Assembly: GCA_022842935.1 (NCBI GenBank)
Contig: JALHOP010000013.1
Location: 1 to 64,000, forward strand
DNA length: 64,000 nt
Origin: Myxococcota bacterium
GTDB lineage: Bacteria > Myxococcota > XYA12-FULL-58-9 > JALHOP01
Direction of reading: 5' to 3'
How positions within the stretch are numbered: position 1 is the first letter of the stretch; each line of letters begins with the position of its first letter. The notes under the pieces are model-generated. The model made no database searches and had not been told where the DNA came from. It worked only from the letters and a program-made list of their open reading frames with translations. A program made the position numbers and the translations under genes. Shown piece after piece: positions 26,729 to 36,700 of the stretch.

Positions 26729-27580
26729 CTAGGGCAGACGAACGGTGCGCGCAAGGTCCGCCAGGGCCTGGGGGAGGCGGGGCGTCAGGCGCAACAAGCG
26801 CGGGTCCTTCAGGCGGAGCAGCCGTGCTCGGCCGACGGGCGACACTCCCGTTTCGGTGAGGTCGAGCAGCAACTCGGGATCCTGCTTGAGCATTTCTTCG
26901 CGACCGACCTCGGGGAAGGGACCCTGTGCGATCACGTTGATGAGGCCAAGGCTTGCGACGGCCCCGTCGATGAAGCTGCCTTTGCCGGCGGCGACCAACG
27001 GCCGCTCCGCCACCAAAATGAGCGTTCGCAGCGGTTTTTCGAGCGCCGCCCGTGACCTCACGGCGGTGAGCGCCGCGTCGAAGGCTCGAGTGACTTCACG
27101 GCCACGCTCGATGTCACCGATTGCCTCCGCGATGGCGGACACAGCCGGCGAGAAGTCGGTGAGGGTATCGCTTGGGACCACGAGCACGGGTAGCCCGAGC
27201 TCCCCCAGGCGCGCGAAGGTTGCCTCGCTGCTCGTCGACCTAATCGCCACCACGAGGTCGGGCTTGGCGGCGACGACTGCCTCGAGGCTCAGATCCATGA
27301 CGCCACCAAGCCTGGGCAGCGCCGTCACTTCGGGCGGATAGTCACAATAACGCGTGACAGCAACCACCCGCGGCCCCGCTCCCAGGGCGAAGAGCACCTC
27401 GGTCGTTGAGGGCGCCAGAGAAACGATACGTCGCGGTTTTGTGGCAACGGGCAGTCCGTACCAGCGCGGCCCGTGGGCGGCTCGCGGCGCGTCCATAGCC
27501 GCGCGTGTGGGAGCGGCGTGCATGGACACCGACAGGCACCCTAGGAGAAGTGCGATCGCCCAGCGACTCGCCTTGCTCAC
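26729..27580 (-). CDS. BtuF-like periplasmic binding protein (cobalamin or iron-complex type)
   Basis: The 283-residue product has a signal peptide (ASRWAIALLLGCLSVSMHA) and the helical-backbone metal-receptor fold: RIVSLAPSTTEVLFALGAG, VVAVTRYCDYPPE, PDLVVAIRS and LLDLTE. Such proteins deliver cobalamin or iron-siderophore complexes to BtuCD/FecCD-type importers. The GTG at 27580 is chosen because GAGG precedes it and it gives a clean signal peptide; GTG at 27607 is also open. No permease or ATPase is adjacent in the window. It is divergent from the CPBP protease gene with a 44-bp gap. Confidence 0.85.
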   Translation of the reverse strand: MSKASRWAIALLLGCLSVSMHAAPTRAAMDAPRAAHGPRWYGLPVATKPRRIVSLAPSTTEVLFALGAGPRVVAVTRYCDYPPEVTALPRLGGVMDLSLEAVVAAKPDLVVAIRSTSSEATFARLGELGLPVLVVPSDTLTDFSPAVSAIAEAIGDIERGREVTRAFDAALTAVRSRAALEKPLRTLILVAERPLVAAGKGSFIDGAVASLGLINVIAQGPFPEVGREEMLKQDPELLLDLTETGVSPVGRARLLRLKDPRLLRLTPRLPQALADLARTVRLP

Positions 27581-27624
27581 CCTACCTCGCGCCGATACAC
27601 TCACCACGGTCTCTCTTCTTTCTC

Positions 27625-28206
27625 ATGCGCGACCTCGGCATCAAACACCTCGTGACCTTCTACGGCGCGACCCTGGCTGTGGCCATGGCCTTCCTGATCG
27701 CCCGAGGTCACCTCGAGACGCTCATCCCAGCACCGCGCTTCATGAGCTGGTTTGGCAGTATCGCTGGCGGGCTTGCCGTGGGCGGTGTGATGGTGCTGCT
27801 TTCGCGGCTGTCGACCGCCAAGTTCGCATGGGCGGCGAATCTCGCCGACGAGTTTCGCAGTATCCTCGGCGGGGTCGAGCGCCGGGGTGTCTTTCCGATC
27901 GCCCTGTTCAGCGCTCTCGCCGAGGAGACGCTCTTTCGCGGTCTTCTGCAGCCTAGTTTGGGCCTTTGGCTCACAGCGGCCATCTTCGGCGTGTTGCACA
28001 TCGGCCCGACGCCACGCTTTGCCCCATGGACGGTCATGGCATTCGGAGCTGGGCTTCTATTCGGTGGGCTGTTTGCCTGGAGCGGCAACCTCGTGGCCCC
28101 TTTCCTTGCCCACTTCACCGTGAACTACCTCAATCTGCGCTACCTCGTGCCAAACACCCGCCGCGCCCTGAATATGGCGCAGCTTCGCGGATTTGCGGGG
28201 CTGTAA
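27625..28206 (+). CDS. CPBP-family intramembrane metalloprotease (CAAX protease-like)
   Basis: The 193-residue integral membrane protein has the three CPBP motifs: AEETLFRG (EExxxR), FGVLHIG, and HFTVNYLN with the second metal-binding His. It has about five hydrophobic segments. Members are CAAX-type prenyl proteases, bacteriocin-immunity or membrane-processing proteases; which applies is unknown. The ATG at 27625 is preferred since the upstream extension is hydrophilic and overlaps the divergent gene. No clear ribosome-binding site is seen. Its TAA is followed directly by the next coding frame. Confidence 0.85.
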   Translation: MRDLGIKHLVTFYGATLAVAMAFLIARGHLETLIPAPRFMSWFGSIAGGLAVGGVMVLLSRLSTAKFAWAANLADEFRSILGGVERRGVFPIALFSALAEETLFRGLLQPSLGLWLTAAIFGVLHIGPTPRFAPWTVMAFGAGLLFGGLFAWSGNLVAPFLAHFTVNYLNLRYLVPNTRRALNMAQLRGFAGL

Positions 28207-29259
28207 CTGGGACGCACGGGGACGGTCCTACTGCTGGTTTTTCTGGCCCTCCCAGCCCAGGCGGCAGAATGGTGGTTCTTCAAGTCCCACGCCCAGCGCT
28301 TGGTCGAAGACGCGCAAGAGGCACGGCGCGATGGCCACTACGAGCGCGCCGAAGAACTGCTCGCCGCCGCGGAGCGCGAGCTCGACAAGCCGTTGCCTGC
28401 TATAGCGTATGAGAAAGGCCTCATTGCCCGCGATCATGGTCGGCAGGACGAGGCCTTGCAGCTGCTTACTCAAGCGGCGGACGGTGATCCCCAGTCCGAC
28501 GCGCGAATCGATGTGGCGAGTGTCCTCGTCGAGCTCGGGCGGTGGCCCGACGCGGTCGCAGCGCTCCGCCAGGCGGCCGACGAGCGCGGCAGTAGCTTCC
28601 CGGTCGAGGCCCTCAGTAACGATGCACGCTTCGCCAAACTCCGAAGCTTTCAGCCGTATCAGGAGCTCATCGATCAGGCGCGCATCGAGCAAGCTGGACC
28701 GATCGGTCGGATGCTGCTTCGCCTCGAGCGGCTCGAGGAGTCGGCGCGGAGCATTCGCGCGACCTTCGACGAGTTGTCCCTCGCCATCCGCTTCGTGTCG
28801 CGTATCTTCGACGCGGTATCGGCGTCGCTAGTCGCCTTCGTTCTTCTCGGCCTGCTCATCACCTTCGGCGTCAAGCAACTCGGCCTTCTGCATGCGCCGT
28901 GGACCTTGGTCCTCGGCATGTTGGTGACCAGTCTGCTTTGGTCATGGGGCGCGCGCGTGGCGACCCTTGGTGAGTCGCGCGGTGCGAGCACGATCGCCGC
29001 AGGCCTCGGCGTTGTCTTCATCCCCTGGCTTGCCGTCGCGGTTGGACGTTTCGTGGTGCAACGCTTCATCGAGCGGCGCACCGGTCCGTTCGCCTCGCAC
29101 GAGCTTTCGACGACGTTAGCGCTCGTCGAAGAGGTGGCGCGGACGGGTCGACGCGTGCTCAGCGCGTCGGAAGAAGAGAAGTCGCGCGCCGAAGAAGAAC
29201 TAGTCGCCGCCAAGCGCGCCCTCTACGCCCGCTTGGGGCTCGGATCATGGCCAAGATAG
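28207..29259 (+). CDS. exported TPR-like protein with membrane segments, apparently starting at CTG
   Basis: In this frame, the codons immediately after the upstream TAA (28204-28206) read CTG GGA CGC ACG GGG and continue as a textbook signal peptide, TVLLLVFLALPAQA cleaved before AEWW. No ATG, GTG or TTG precedes that signal, so CTG at 28207 is the most sensible start. The first conventional start (TTG, 28300) would delete the export signal. The 350-residue product has two or three TPR-like helix pairs (~30-125), then about three transmembrane segments (~200-285) and a charged C-terminal helix. It lies in an operon with the CPBP protease and the Omp85-like gene. Function unknown; envelope assembly is inferred from context. 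Confidence 0.72.
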   Translation: MGRTGTVLLLVFLALPAQAAEWWFFKSHAQRLVEDAQEARRDGHYERAEELLAAAERELDKPLPAIAYEKGLIARDHGRQDEALQLLTQAADGDPQSDARIDVASVLVELGRWPDAVAALRQAADERGSSFPVEALSNDARFAKLRSFQPYQELIDQARIEQAGPIGRMLLRLERLEESARSIRATFDELSLAIRFVSRIFDAVSASLVAFVLLGLLITFGVKQLGLLHAPWTLVLGMLVTSLLWSWGARVATLGESRGASTIAAGLGVVFIPWLAVAVGRFVVQRFIERRTGPFASHELSTTLALVEEVARTGRRVLSASEEEKSRAEEELVAAKRALYARLGLGSWPR

Positions 29260-29296
29260 CGCTTGTACTGGTCCTCTTGGACTGCGTAAGACGCGC

Positions 29297-30787
29297 GTGT
29301 TGCTAGGTCTCACCTCATGGGCGTTGGCCCTCGTGCTTGCCCAAGGCAGCGACGACCCGGTGCTCACCGAGCCCGAGCTCGGCCTGCGGGACGAACGGCG
29401 CGTCGACCTCGACCACATCAGCGACGAGCCGAGTGCGGCTGATGTCAAGGGCGAGCCAAGCGCCGACGAGGCCCATGGGCAGAGCGTTCGCGAAGACGAA
29501 ACCAACGCGGCGCTCTGGGTCCCTCGCCTCGTCTTGTTTCCTGTGCGGCTCGTCTACGAGGTCCCAGGGCAGGCGCTCAAGGGGACCTTTTGGTTGGTCG
29601 AGCGCTATCGCGTGCGAGATGTCTACGAGCAGATCTTCTTCAACGAAGATGGCACGTTCGGGGTGTTTCCGACGGCGTTGTTCGAGACCGGCTTCGGTTT
29701 GAACGTCGGCGCGAGGCTCATACACCGCAACATCTTTGGTCATGGCGAGAGCGTAAGTCTTCGCGCCGGGTATGGCGGCCAGTTCCGCCAGACGCTCCTC
29801 GGTCAGTTTCGTAGCGGATCACTTCTCGGTAGCCGCTTCAGGCTCGAGCTACTCGGTGGCAATGATGCCCGACCGCGTGCGCGGTTTTTCGGCATTGGCA
29901 ACGCTTCCGACATCGACCCACCCCCGTTCGGCGATCGGCTCGATCCCGTCGACAACAGTTTCGCGGTGAACACCCGCTACTCGGAGAGCCGGACACGCGC
30001 CAACGCGGACCTACGCTTTTTCTTTACCGAACACTTGTCCGCTTCGGCGGGCCTCGGTTGGTTGGTTCAGTCGTTCGGTAGCTGCGCCGGCTGTGTGCGT
30101 GGGGCTGCGGTTGCCGATGCTAGCGAGGAGACGAGCGTCAACATCAAGGACGTGTACGAGACCAGCGAGCTCATCGGATTCGACCAAGGCCTGTCCAACC
30201 TCAGCTACACCATGGCGGTCAGCTATGACTCGCGTCGACCCGCCAACGACTTCATTCCCAAGGCGACGCCCTCGCATGGCTGGCGGGCCAACGTCTTTGG
30301 TGGCCGTACCGTCGGGTTCCATGACGACCCATCGCGCTTCACGCGGCTTGGCTGTGACGTCACCAAGGTCTTCAACATTTATCGCGGTGATCGCACGCTG
30401 ACGCTGCGGGGCTACTACGAGACCGTGATGGGTCGGGTCAGCGATATCCCATTCGTGAGCTATCCGCAGCTTGGCGGTAACTTCGTGCTGCGCGCCGAGC
30501 AGATTGGCCGCTATCGCGACCGCAATGTCGCGTCGGTATCGGCGGAGTACATGTGGTCGCTCAACCAGAACCTCTCGTCGTTCGTCTTCATCGACGGCGG
30601 CCGCGTCTGGCGTAACGCGCGGGACATCGAGCTCGCGGACACGCACTGGGGCGGCGGACTTGGCGTCCAAGCCCACACCATGAAGACGTTCTTGCTTCGC
30701 ATGATGGTCGCCTTCAACGGCAGCGAAGCGCGTCTGGCCGTAAGCGTTGACCCTTTGTACGACGAAGCACCGCGAGCGGAGTGGTGA
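29297..30787 (+). CDS. Omp85/BamA-like surface antigen barrel without POTRA domains
   Basis: The 496-residue product has a hydrophobic leader, an acidic linker (~residues 18-75), and a barrel whose strands match the bacterial surface antigen class (FGLNVGARLIHRNIFGHGE, FFGIGNASDI, YDSRRPANDFIP, FVFIDGGRVW). No POTRA repeats are evident, so it resembles single-domain Omp85-type barrels rather than BamA itself. The GTG start at 29297 gives MLLGLTSWALALVLAQG, which lacks a basic n-region. CTG at 29282 would add LRKTR and make a much better signal. The next gene overlaps by one base, suggesting a functional pair. Confidence 0.82.
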   Translation: MLLGLTSWALALVLAQGSDDPVLTEPELGLRDERRVDLDHISDEPSAADVKGEPSADEAHGQSVREDETNAALWVPRLVLFPVRLVYEVPGQALKGTFWLVERYRVRDVYEQIFFNEDGTFGVFPTALFETGFGLNVGARLIHRNIFGHGESVSLRAGYGGQFRQTLLGQFRSGSLLGSRFRLELLGGNDARPRARFFGIGNASDIDPPPFGDRLDPVDNSFAVNTRYSESRTRANADLRFFFTEHLSASAGLGWLVQSFGSCAGCVRGAAVADASEETSVNIKDVYETSELIGFDQGLSNLSYTMAVSYDSRRPANDFIPKATPSHGWRANVFGGRTVGFHDDPSRFTRLGCDVTKVFNIYRGDRTLTLRGYYETVMGRVSDIPFVSYPQLGGNFVLRAEQIGRYRDRNVASVSAEYMWSLNQNLSSFVFIDGGRVWRNARDIELADTHWGGGLGVQAHTMKTFLLRMMVAFNGSEARLAVSVDPLYDEAPRAEW

Positions 30788-32460
30788 TGCGTCGCTGGCT
30801 CACGATTGTCGCGCTCCTTTCTTCGGCGTGTGCTCACGACGTTGTCGGGCCTATCCGCTTTCACGACCAGGAGGTCGTTACGCGCGTCGATGATCGGAGG
30901 GACACGCCTGAGCCCGAAGCTTTCGACGAGACGTTGCTGCCGTACTACTTGGACGCGTTTTTGCTGCGGCGTTTCACCCGCTGGACCGAGCTCCACGACA
31001 CCCGACGCGCCATGAACGTAAATGCCATGGACGAGGTGCCTGATTCGACGTGGTACGTGAATCGCATCGCGGGACGTGACGTCACGTCCGAGGAGATTCG
31101 TAGGGGCCCAGGCGACGGTCAGACCCCCGAACGCAATAAGCCGTGGGCCGTCAAGCAATTGAAGGTCGGCGGTACCTCGGTCGGCTTCATCGTCGCTGAT
31201 ACGACCGGCTTCGAGTTTCTGCTCAAGTTCGACGCCAAGGGCTATCCCGAGCTCGAGACGAGCGCCGACGTCATCGTACAGCGCTTGTTCTGGACTCTGG
31301 GTTTCAACGTTCCCGACGACGAGGTGGTGACCTTCTCGCGACACGACTTGGTGCTCGCCGCGGACGCAAAGAAGCGCGATCCCTTCGGCAACGACCAACC
31401 GCTCACGGACACCGACCTGAACGATGAGCTATCTAGGGTGGATATTGGTCACGATGGTCGCTATCGCGCACAGGTAAGCGGTTTCATCCCGGGCAAGATA
31501 CTCGGTGGCTGGTCTGTCGAGGGCGTCCGCTCCGACGACCCCAACGACCGCGTACCGCACGAGCACCGCCGCGAGATCCGCGCGAGCAAGCTGTTCTACG
31601 CCTGGGTGTCCGGCGTCGACGTCAAAAAGATGAATACGCTCGACGCGTGGGTCGAAGACCCCCAAGACCCGTCCATCCACTACGTGAAGCACTACTTCGT
31701 GGACTTCGGAAAGTCGCTGGGTATCTGGCGTGACGAGTTGCGCATGTCCTACGAGGGCTGGGCCACGGTCGCGGACGTCGCGCAAATCGGCCACGCGCTG
31801 GTTACCTTTGGGTTCGGAGACAGACCGTGGGAGCGTATGCGCTATCCGCACCTTCGGGGGGTGGCCTGGTTCGAGTCCGAGGTGTTCGACCCGGACGCGT
31901 TCGTGCCAGCCTATCCATATTATCCGCACACTCTGATGGACCGCGCTGACGGCTTCTGGGCGGCAAAGCTCATCATGCGTTTCTCGGAGGAGCAGGTCCG
32001 TGCCGCGGTCGAGTCGGGTCGCTATAGCGAGGCGACGGCCACCGAGTACGTCACCAAGACGCTCATCGAGCGCCAGCGAAAGATCGGCTCCGTTTGGTTT
32101 CGTCGTGTGACGCCACTCGACGGTATCCGTCTGTCGGCGGACGGGAGACAGCTCTGCTTCGACGACCTCTTGGTGCGCTACGGATTTGCTCACGGCGACA
32201 GCACCTACCGGGCGCGCGCTTTCGATACGCAGGGCAGCCCTACCGGCTGGCGCGCTGAAGCGAAGAGGAGCGCCAAGAGCGAGGTTGTCTGCATGCGCGA
32301 CCTCGCTCTGTCCCCGGATGGCTACACCATCGTCGAGCTCGCGGTGAGTCGAAGCGACGAGCGTGACGGCGCGGACTTGAAGCCCATCTTGGTTCACCTC
32401 GCGGGAAGCACGGCGGACGACGCCCGTGTCATTGGCCTGCGCCGCGAGCATGAAAACTGA
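30787..32460 (+). CDS. lipoprotein with protein-kinase-like motifs
   Basis: The 557-residue product starts MRRWLTIVALLSSAC, a lipoprotein signal with an SSAC lipobox, so it is exported and lipid-anchored. The middle shows motifs in kinase order: FLLKFD with Lys147 (beta-3 Lys), an acidic helix with Glu157, the catalytic-loop-like DVKKMN (Asp278, Lys280, Asn283; D-x-K-x-x-N), and VDFGKS (Asp306-Phe-Gly). The pattern recalls HipA, FAM20 or CotH-type atypical kinases, but I have not confirmed homology. Its ATG overlaps the stop of the Omp85-like gene by one base (TGATG). An extracytoplasmic kinase coupled to a surface barrel is a reasonable hypothesis; a non-kinase fold is also possible. Confidence 0.7.
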   Translation: MRRWLTIVALLSSACAHDVVGPIRFHDQEVVTRVDDRRDTPEPEAFDETLLPYYLDAFLLRRFTRWTELHDTRRAMNVNAMDEVPDSTWYVNRIAGRDVTSEEIRRGPGDGQTPERNKPWAVKQLKVGGTSVGFIVADTTGFEFLLKFDAKGYPELETSADVIVQRLFWTLGFNVPDDEVVTFSRHDLVLAADAKKRDPFGNDQPLTDTDLNDELSRVDIGHDGRYRAQVSGFIPGKILGGWSVEGVRSDDPNDRVPHEHRREIRASKLFYAWVSGVDVKKMNTLDAWVEDPQDPSIHYVKHYFVDFGKSLGIWRDELRMSYEGWATVADVAQIGHALVTFGFGDRPWERMRYPHLRGVAWFESEVFDPDAFVPAYPYYPHTLMDRADGFWAAKLIMRFSEEQVRAAVESGRYSEATATEYVTKTLIERQRKIGSVWFRRVTPLDGIRLSADGRQLCFDDLLVRYGFAHGDSTYRARAFDTQGSPTGWRAEAKRSAKSEVVCMRDLALSPDGYTIVELAVSRSDERDGADLKPILVHLAGSTADDARVIGLRREHEN

Positions 32461-32530
32461 TCGCATGCGTCAACATCGGTGAGCGTGCGGGTCTGCGCTT
32501 CCGGGCGTCGGGTGGAAGGGCGGGCCGGTG

Positions 32531-33733
32531 CTATCGCTTGGGAACGAGTGCGTCGGCACGGTGCAGTGCCAGTGTCACCGTCGTGCCGCGTCCAAGCTCG
32601 CTCTCGATCTTGAAGATGCCTTGCGCTCCTTCGATCAAGCGTCGGCATTGCATGACACCGAGGCCGGTGCCCTCGGCGCGGGTCGAGTAGAACGGTGTCC
32701 CGACTTTGCGGAGCTGTTCGGCGCTCATGCCAGGGCCGTCATCGATGATGGCGAAGCGGACCATGTCGTCCATTTCGTACGCACGCACGATGACCCGACC
32801 ACCGACGTCCTTGCGTTCGCTAAGGGCGTGCGCGGCGTTCGCGATGACGTTGATGAGGACTTGCGTTAGCTCGACCGAGCCGATGCGCACGTTGGGCAAG
32901 CTCATCGGTCCGTCATAGCTGACGACGCCACGAGCCTGAACCGCGATATCGCGACAGACCGACATCGCATAGCGAATAACCGAAAGCGGCTCGGTGCTCT
33001 TCTGCTCGTTGGTCGACGGCTTGAGCAGGCGCCGCACGCTACTCGTCAAACCGAGGATGACGTTACAGCCTTCGAGAATGTCGTTGGCGATTTCGGGGAG
33101 CTCTTTTGCGAGATCGGCCGATTGTGCGCGTTGTGTCTCGGTCGCGTCGTGACCCGGGCCCTGGACGAAATCGCGCACGGCCGTCGCGGACTCCGCGAGT
33201 TGCTTGAGCCGCTGTGCGTTGGTCATCAAGTAAGAGAGCGGTTGGTTGATGTCGTGGATGACTGCTGCGTGGATGCTACCCAAGGTCACGAGCCGCTCGG
33301 TCTGCACCAAGCGAAGCTGCAGCGCGTGGTTGTTGCGGCCCATCATGAACGCCTGCATCGACCAAGTCAGAAGCTGCTCGAGCTCGGCGCGGTCCCACGG
33401 CTTGACGATGTACCGAGAAACCAATCCCTCGTTCACCGCGCGCAGCAGGACGTCGAGATCGCTGTAGGCAGTGATGACGATGCGGATCGTGTCAGGGTAG
33501 AGCTCTTTGACGCGAATGAGCAGCTCGTTACCGCTCATGCCTGGCATGCGCTGGTCAGTCACGAGGACGCCAACCGTCTCGGTCTTCAGAATCTCGAGTG
33601 CTTCTTGCGCCGATGTACAGACCTTCACCCGAAACGCTTTGGTGAAGGATTGCTCGAAGACCACGCGGTTCGCGCGCTCGTCGTCGACGTAGAGGATGCA
33701 GGGCGGTGCGGCGTTGGTGATTGTCGAGCTCAT
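32531..33733 (-). CDS. receiver-histidine kinase
   Basis: The 400-residue product has an N-terminal receiver domain (~10-125) with the acidic pair in YVDDE, phospho-acceptor Asp60 in LVTDQRMPG, a Thr/Ser switch and the conserved Lys in YIVKPWD. It has a DHp domain with His160 in VIHDINQPL, and a HATPase domain (LINVIANAAHALSE, DDGPGMS, GTGLGVMQCR). No membrane segment or periplasmic sensor is present, so the receiver likely controls the kinase after phosphotransfer from another kinase. Its ATG overlaps the stop of the upstream hybrid kinase by four bases (ATGA), making that kinase the obvious partner. Confidence 0.92.
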   Translation of the reverse strand: MSSTITNAAPPCILYVDDERANRVVFEQSFTKAFRVKVCTSAQEALEILKTETVGVLVTDQRMPGMSGNELLIRVKELYPDTIRIVITAYSDLDVLLRAVNEGLVSRYIVKPWDRAELEQLLTWSMQAFMMGRNNHALQLRLVQTERLVTLGSIHAAVIHDINQPLSYLMTNAQRLKQLAESATAVRDFVQGPGHDATETQRAQSADLAKELPEIANDILEGCNVILGLTSSVRRLLKPSTNEQKSTEPLSVIRYAMSVCRDIAVQARGVVSYDGPMSLPNVRIGSVELTQVLINVIANAAHALSERKDVGGRVIVRAYEMDDMVRFAIIDDGPGMSAEQLRKVGTPFYSTRAEGTGLGVMQCRRLIEGAQGIFKIESELGRGTTVTLALHRADALVPKR

Positions 33734-36700
33734 GAGGCTGCCTGCGAGCGCTCGAGAGGCGCTCCGTTCACTGGTACGGATCCTTGAGCTGGCCCGTTTA
33801 GGGGCAGTGTCACGCTGAAGGTGCTGCGCACCCCTTCGACCACACGCAACGTGCCTTGGTGCTGCTCGACGATGTGGCGCGAGGTCGAAAGGCCCAAGCC
33901 TGTGCCTTGGCCGGCGGACTTGGTGGTGAAGAACGGCTCGAAGATCCGTTCCCGCAGGTCCACTGGGACGCCCGAACCGCTATCGCTTACGTCGAAGACG
34001 ACTTTTTCGCCGTCGAGACGCGTCACGACCTCGATCCAACCACCCGAGCCGGCGGCCTGGATGGCGTTATCCAGCAGGTTCACGAGCACTTGCAGCATGA
34101 GAGGGGCCGCACATTTCACGCGGTCGCCGTAGGCATGGCGAACGCGCACCTCTACATTACCCTGTTTCGCGTCGACCATCGACAAAGCGCGCTTCACGAG
34201 GTGTTGAACGCTTTCGTCCGTGCAGGTGAGCGCACCGTCGTTCTTGAACCCGAGCAACTGGCGGCTCAGGCGACCGATCTGATTGGCGCAATCGCGGACC
34301 ACTTCGAGGAGCTGCCCAGTGCCCGATTCAGCGTCTAGAACCTCGGGCGGGAGCATACTGACTAGCGGGTCGAGCGCGTTGAGCAAGCCATTGGCGGGGT
34401 TACGAATCTCATGCGCGAGACCCGCTGACATGGTGCCCAGCGAAGCCAGCTTTTCGCTGCGGCTCAAGCGCAGAGCGAGGTCACGTATCTTGAGCTGTCC
34501 CTCGACGCGCGCGATGAGCTCTTTGGGCTCGAACGGCTTGACCATGTAGTCGATGGCGCCGGCCTCGAAGCCCGAGAGCTTGTCGCTCGTCGTGCCGAAA
34601 GCCGTGAGGAGCAGCACTGGTGCGAGGCGATTGCCGGGCAGCTCCCGGAAACGTCGCGATAGCTCGAGGCCATCCATGCCCGGCATCCCGATGTCGGACA
34701 GCAACATGTCGGGATAGTGCTCGGTTGCAAGCTTGAGCGCCGAAAACCCGTCAGGTGCCAGCAGCACCTTGTAGCCCGCGTTGAAGAGAAGGTCGCCCAC
34801 CGAGCCGCGCAGACCGCTGTCGTCCTCGGCAACCAGGATGGTGGCCAGCGCCGTGTCGTTCGGTATCAGCACGCGTGGGCCATCGTCTTTGACGAGCTGG
34901 AGACCGAAGCCTGCTGGCAGGCTCGGACCCCCGAACGGTGTTGTTTCGGGGTGCGCGTCCGTCTGCTGGTCAGGAGTGACGACCGGGAAGACGATGTTGA
35001 AGATGGTGCCGCCGCCGCGATTGCTGTCGACGGTGACCGCGCCTCCGTGCGCCTCCGTGAGCTCCTTGACGATCGACAGACCGATGCCGGTGCTTCGGGC
35101 GCCGGCTCGCACAGCGGCACGCCCTTGCTCGAACCGTCCGAAGATGCGCTTTTTGAACTCGTCGTCGATACCGATGCCGGTATCGCGGACGGTGACGCGC
35201 AGCTGGTCGCCATCTTGTTTGAGCGACACCCAGATCGAGCCCGTGTCCGGGGTGTACTTGATCGAGTTGGACAAGAGGTTGGCCATGATGCGCTCGAGCG
35301 CCGCCGTGTCGACGTAGCCTTCCAACCGATCCGGGCCGTCATAGGACAGGTGAAGCTTGTGCTCCTTGGCGAGCGGGGTCCAGATGGAAACGAGGCGTCG
35401 GATCTCGACCGCGATGTCGCAGGCACGCCGATGAATCTTGAGCTTACCTTCTTGCCCCGCTGCGAGCAGCAGCATGCTGTCGACCATCGAGAGCAGGCGC
35501 TCGCACGCGGCGTCGATGCTAGCGACGCTCGCTAGCGTTTTGGGATCGTTCTTGTTGAGGTGGCGGACGCGGATCTCGCCCGCTGCGAGAAGTACGAGTG
35601 AAAGCGGCGTCCTGATCTCGTGATTGATGTTGGCGAAGATGCGACTACGGACCGCTTGGGCTTCTTCGAGATCCGCGACTGTTCGGGTTAGGCTGTCTCG
35701 TGCGTTCTCGAGCGCCTGTGTACGCTCAGTCACGCGCTCCTCGAGGGTGGCCCGGTATGCGTTCACCAACGTGAATGCGATCGATTCGTCGATCGCCATG
35801 CAGATGCCGGGTACGACGCTATCGAGCAACGACCTCTCGAACTCCTGGGTCTCGGTGCCGCTGCTCCACACCTCGAGGCGACCGAGCTGGGTACCGCGTG
35901 CGGTGAGCGGCATGGAGAACGACGGCGTCGCGACTTTGGTGTCACCGAGACTGAAGTCGCGCTCGATCGTCGACTCGGTGGAGACGAACTCGAGCTTGAT
36001 GCGCGCGCGCTGGAAGCTCGCGACTTCGACCAGCGCCTCGACCACACGGTGAAGCGTCTTGTCGAGCTCGAGCTCGGCGTGAATCAAGCTGGTGATCGTA
36101 TTGGCGATGCGCAGCTGTTGGGCTTGCCCATCGAGCAGCTTTTGGGCCGCTTGTAGCTCTTCGAGACGATGCTGCAGCGACATGTTCGCCTCTTTGAGCT
36201 CACGGGCGACCTGGCGCGCAGCGAACGGCCAGCGGATGATCTTTCCGAGCCGCGCCATGATGCCACTGGTCGGAGGGATGCGGATCAGGAAACTCCCGCC
36301 GCGTGCATCGAGGGCGAGCTGCACATCGGCCCGGCGCGCGCCGAAGAGCAGGGGCAGGTCGCGGAAGGCGCCGCGGGTGATGAAATAGAACTCGTTGACG
36401 ACCTCGAACCCCGGCTTGACCTCGATGCGCAGCTCGACTTCGTCTCTGCCCATCTCGCGAAAGGTCGGCACCAGGGCTGTAAACCACTGCTGCGCCGCGC
36501 CCCCCTTGTCGGTGCCAATCCAGCGATAGAAGTCCTTGAGATCGAACAGCAGCAGCCCGACGAGAGCAACGGGCCTGATGAGCGGGTTGCGAAAGAAGGC
36601 GCCACCCATTTGCGTGAGCTCGTCTTCGCTCCAGATCCTGGACGCGTTGCTCATCAGACGCTTGTAGAGTGCCCACGGGATGCGGGCCTTGGAATCACGC

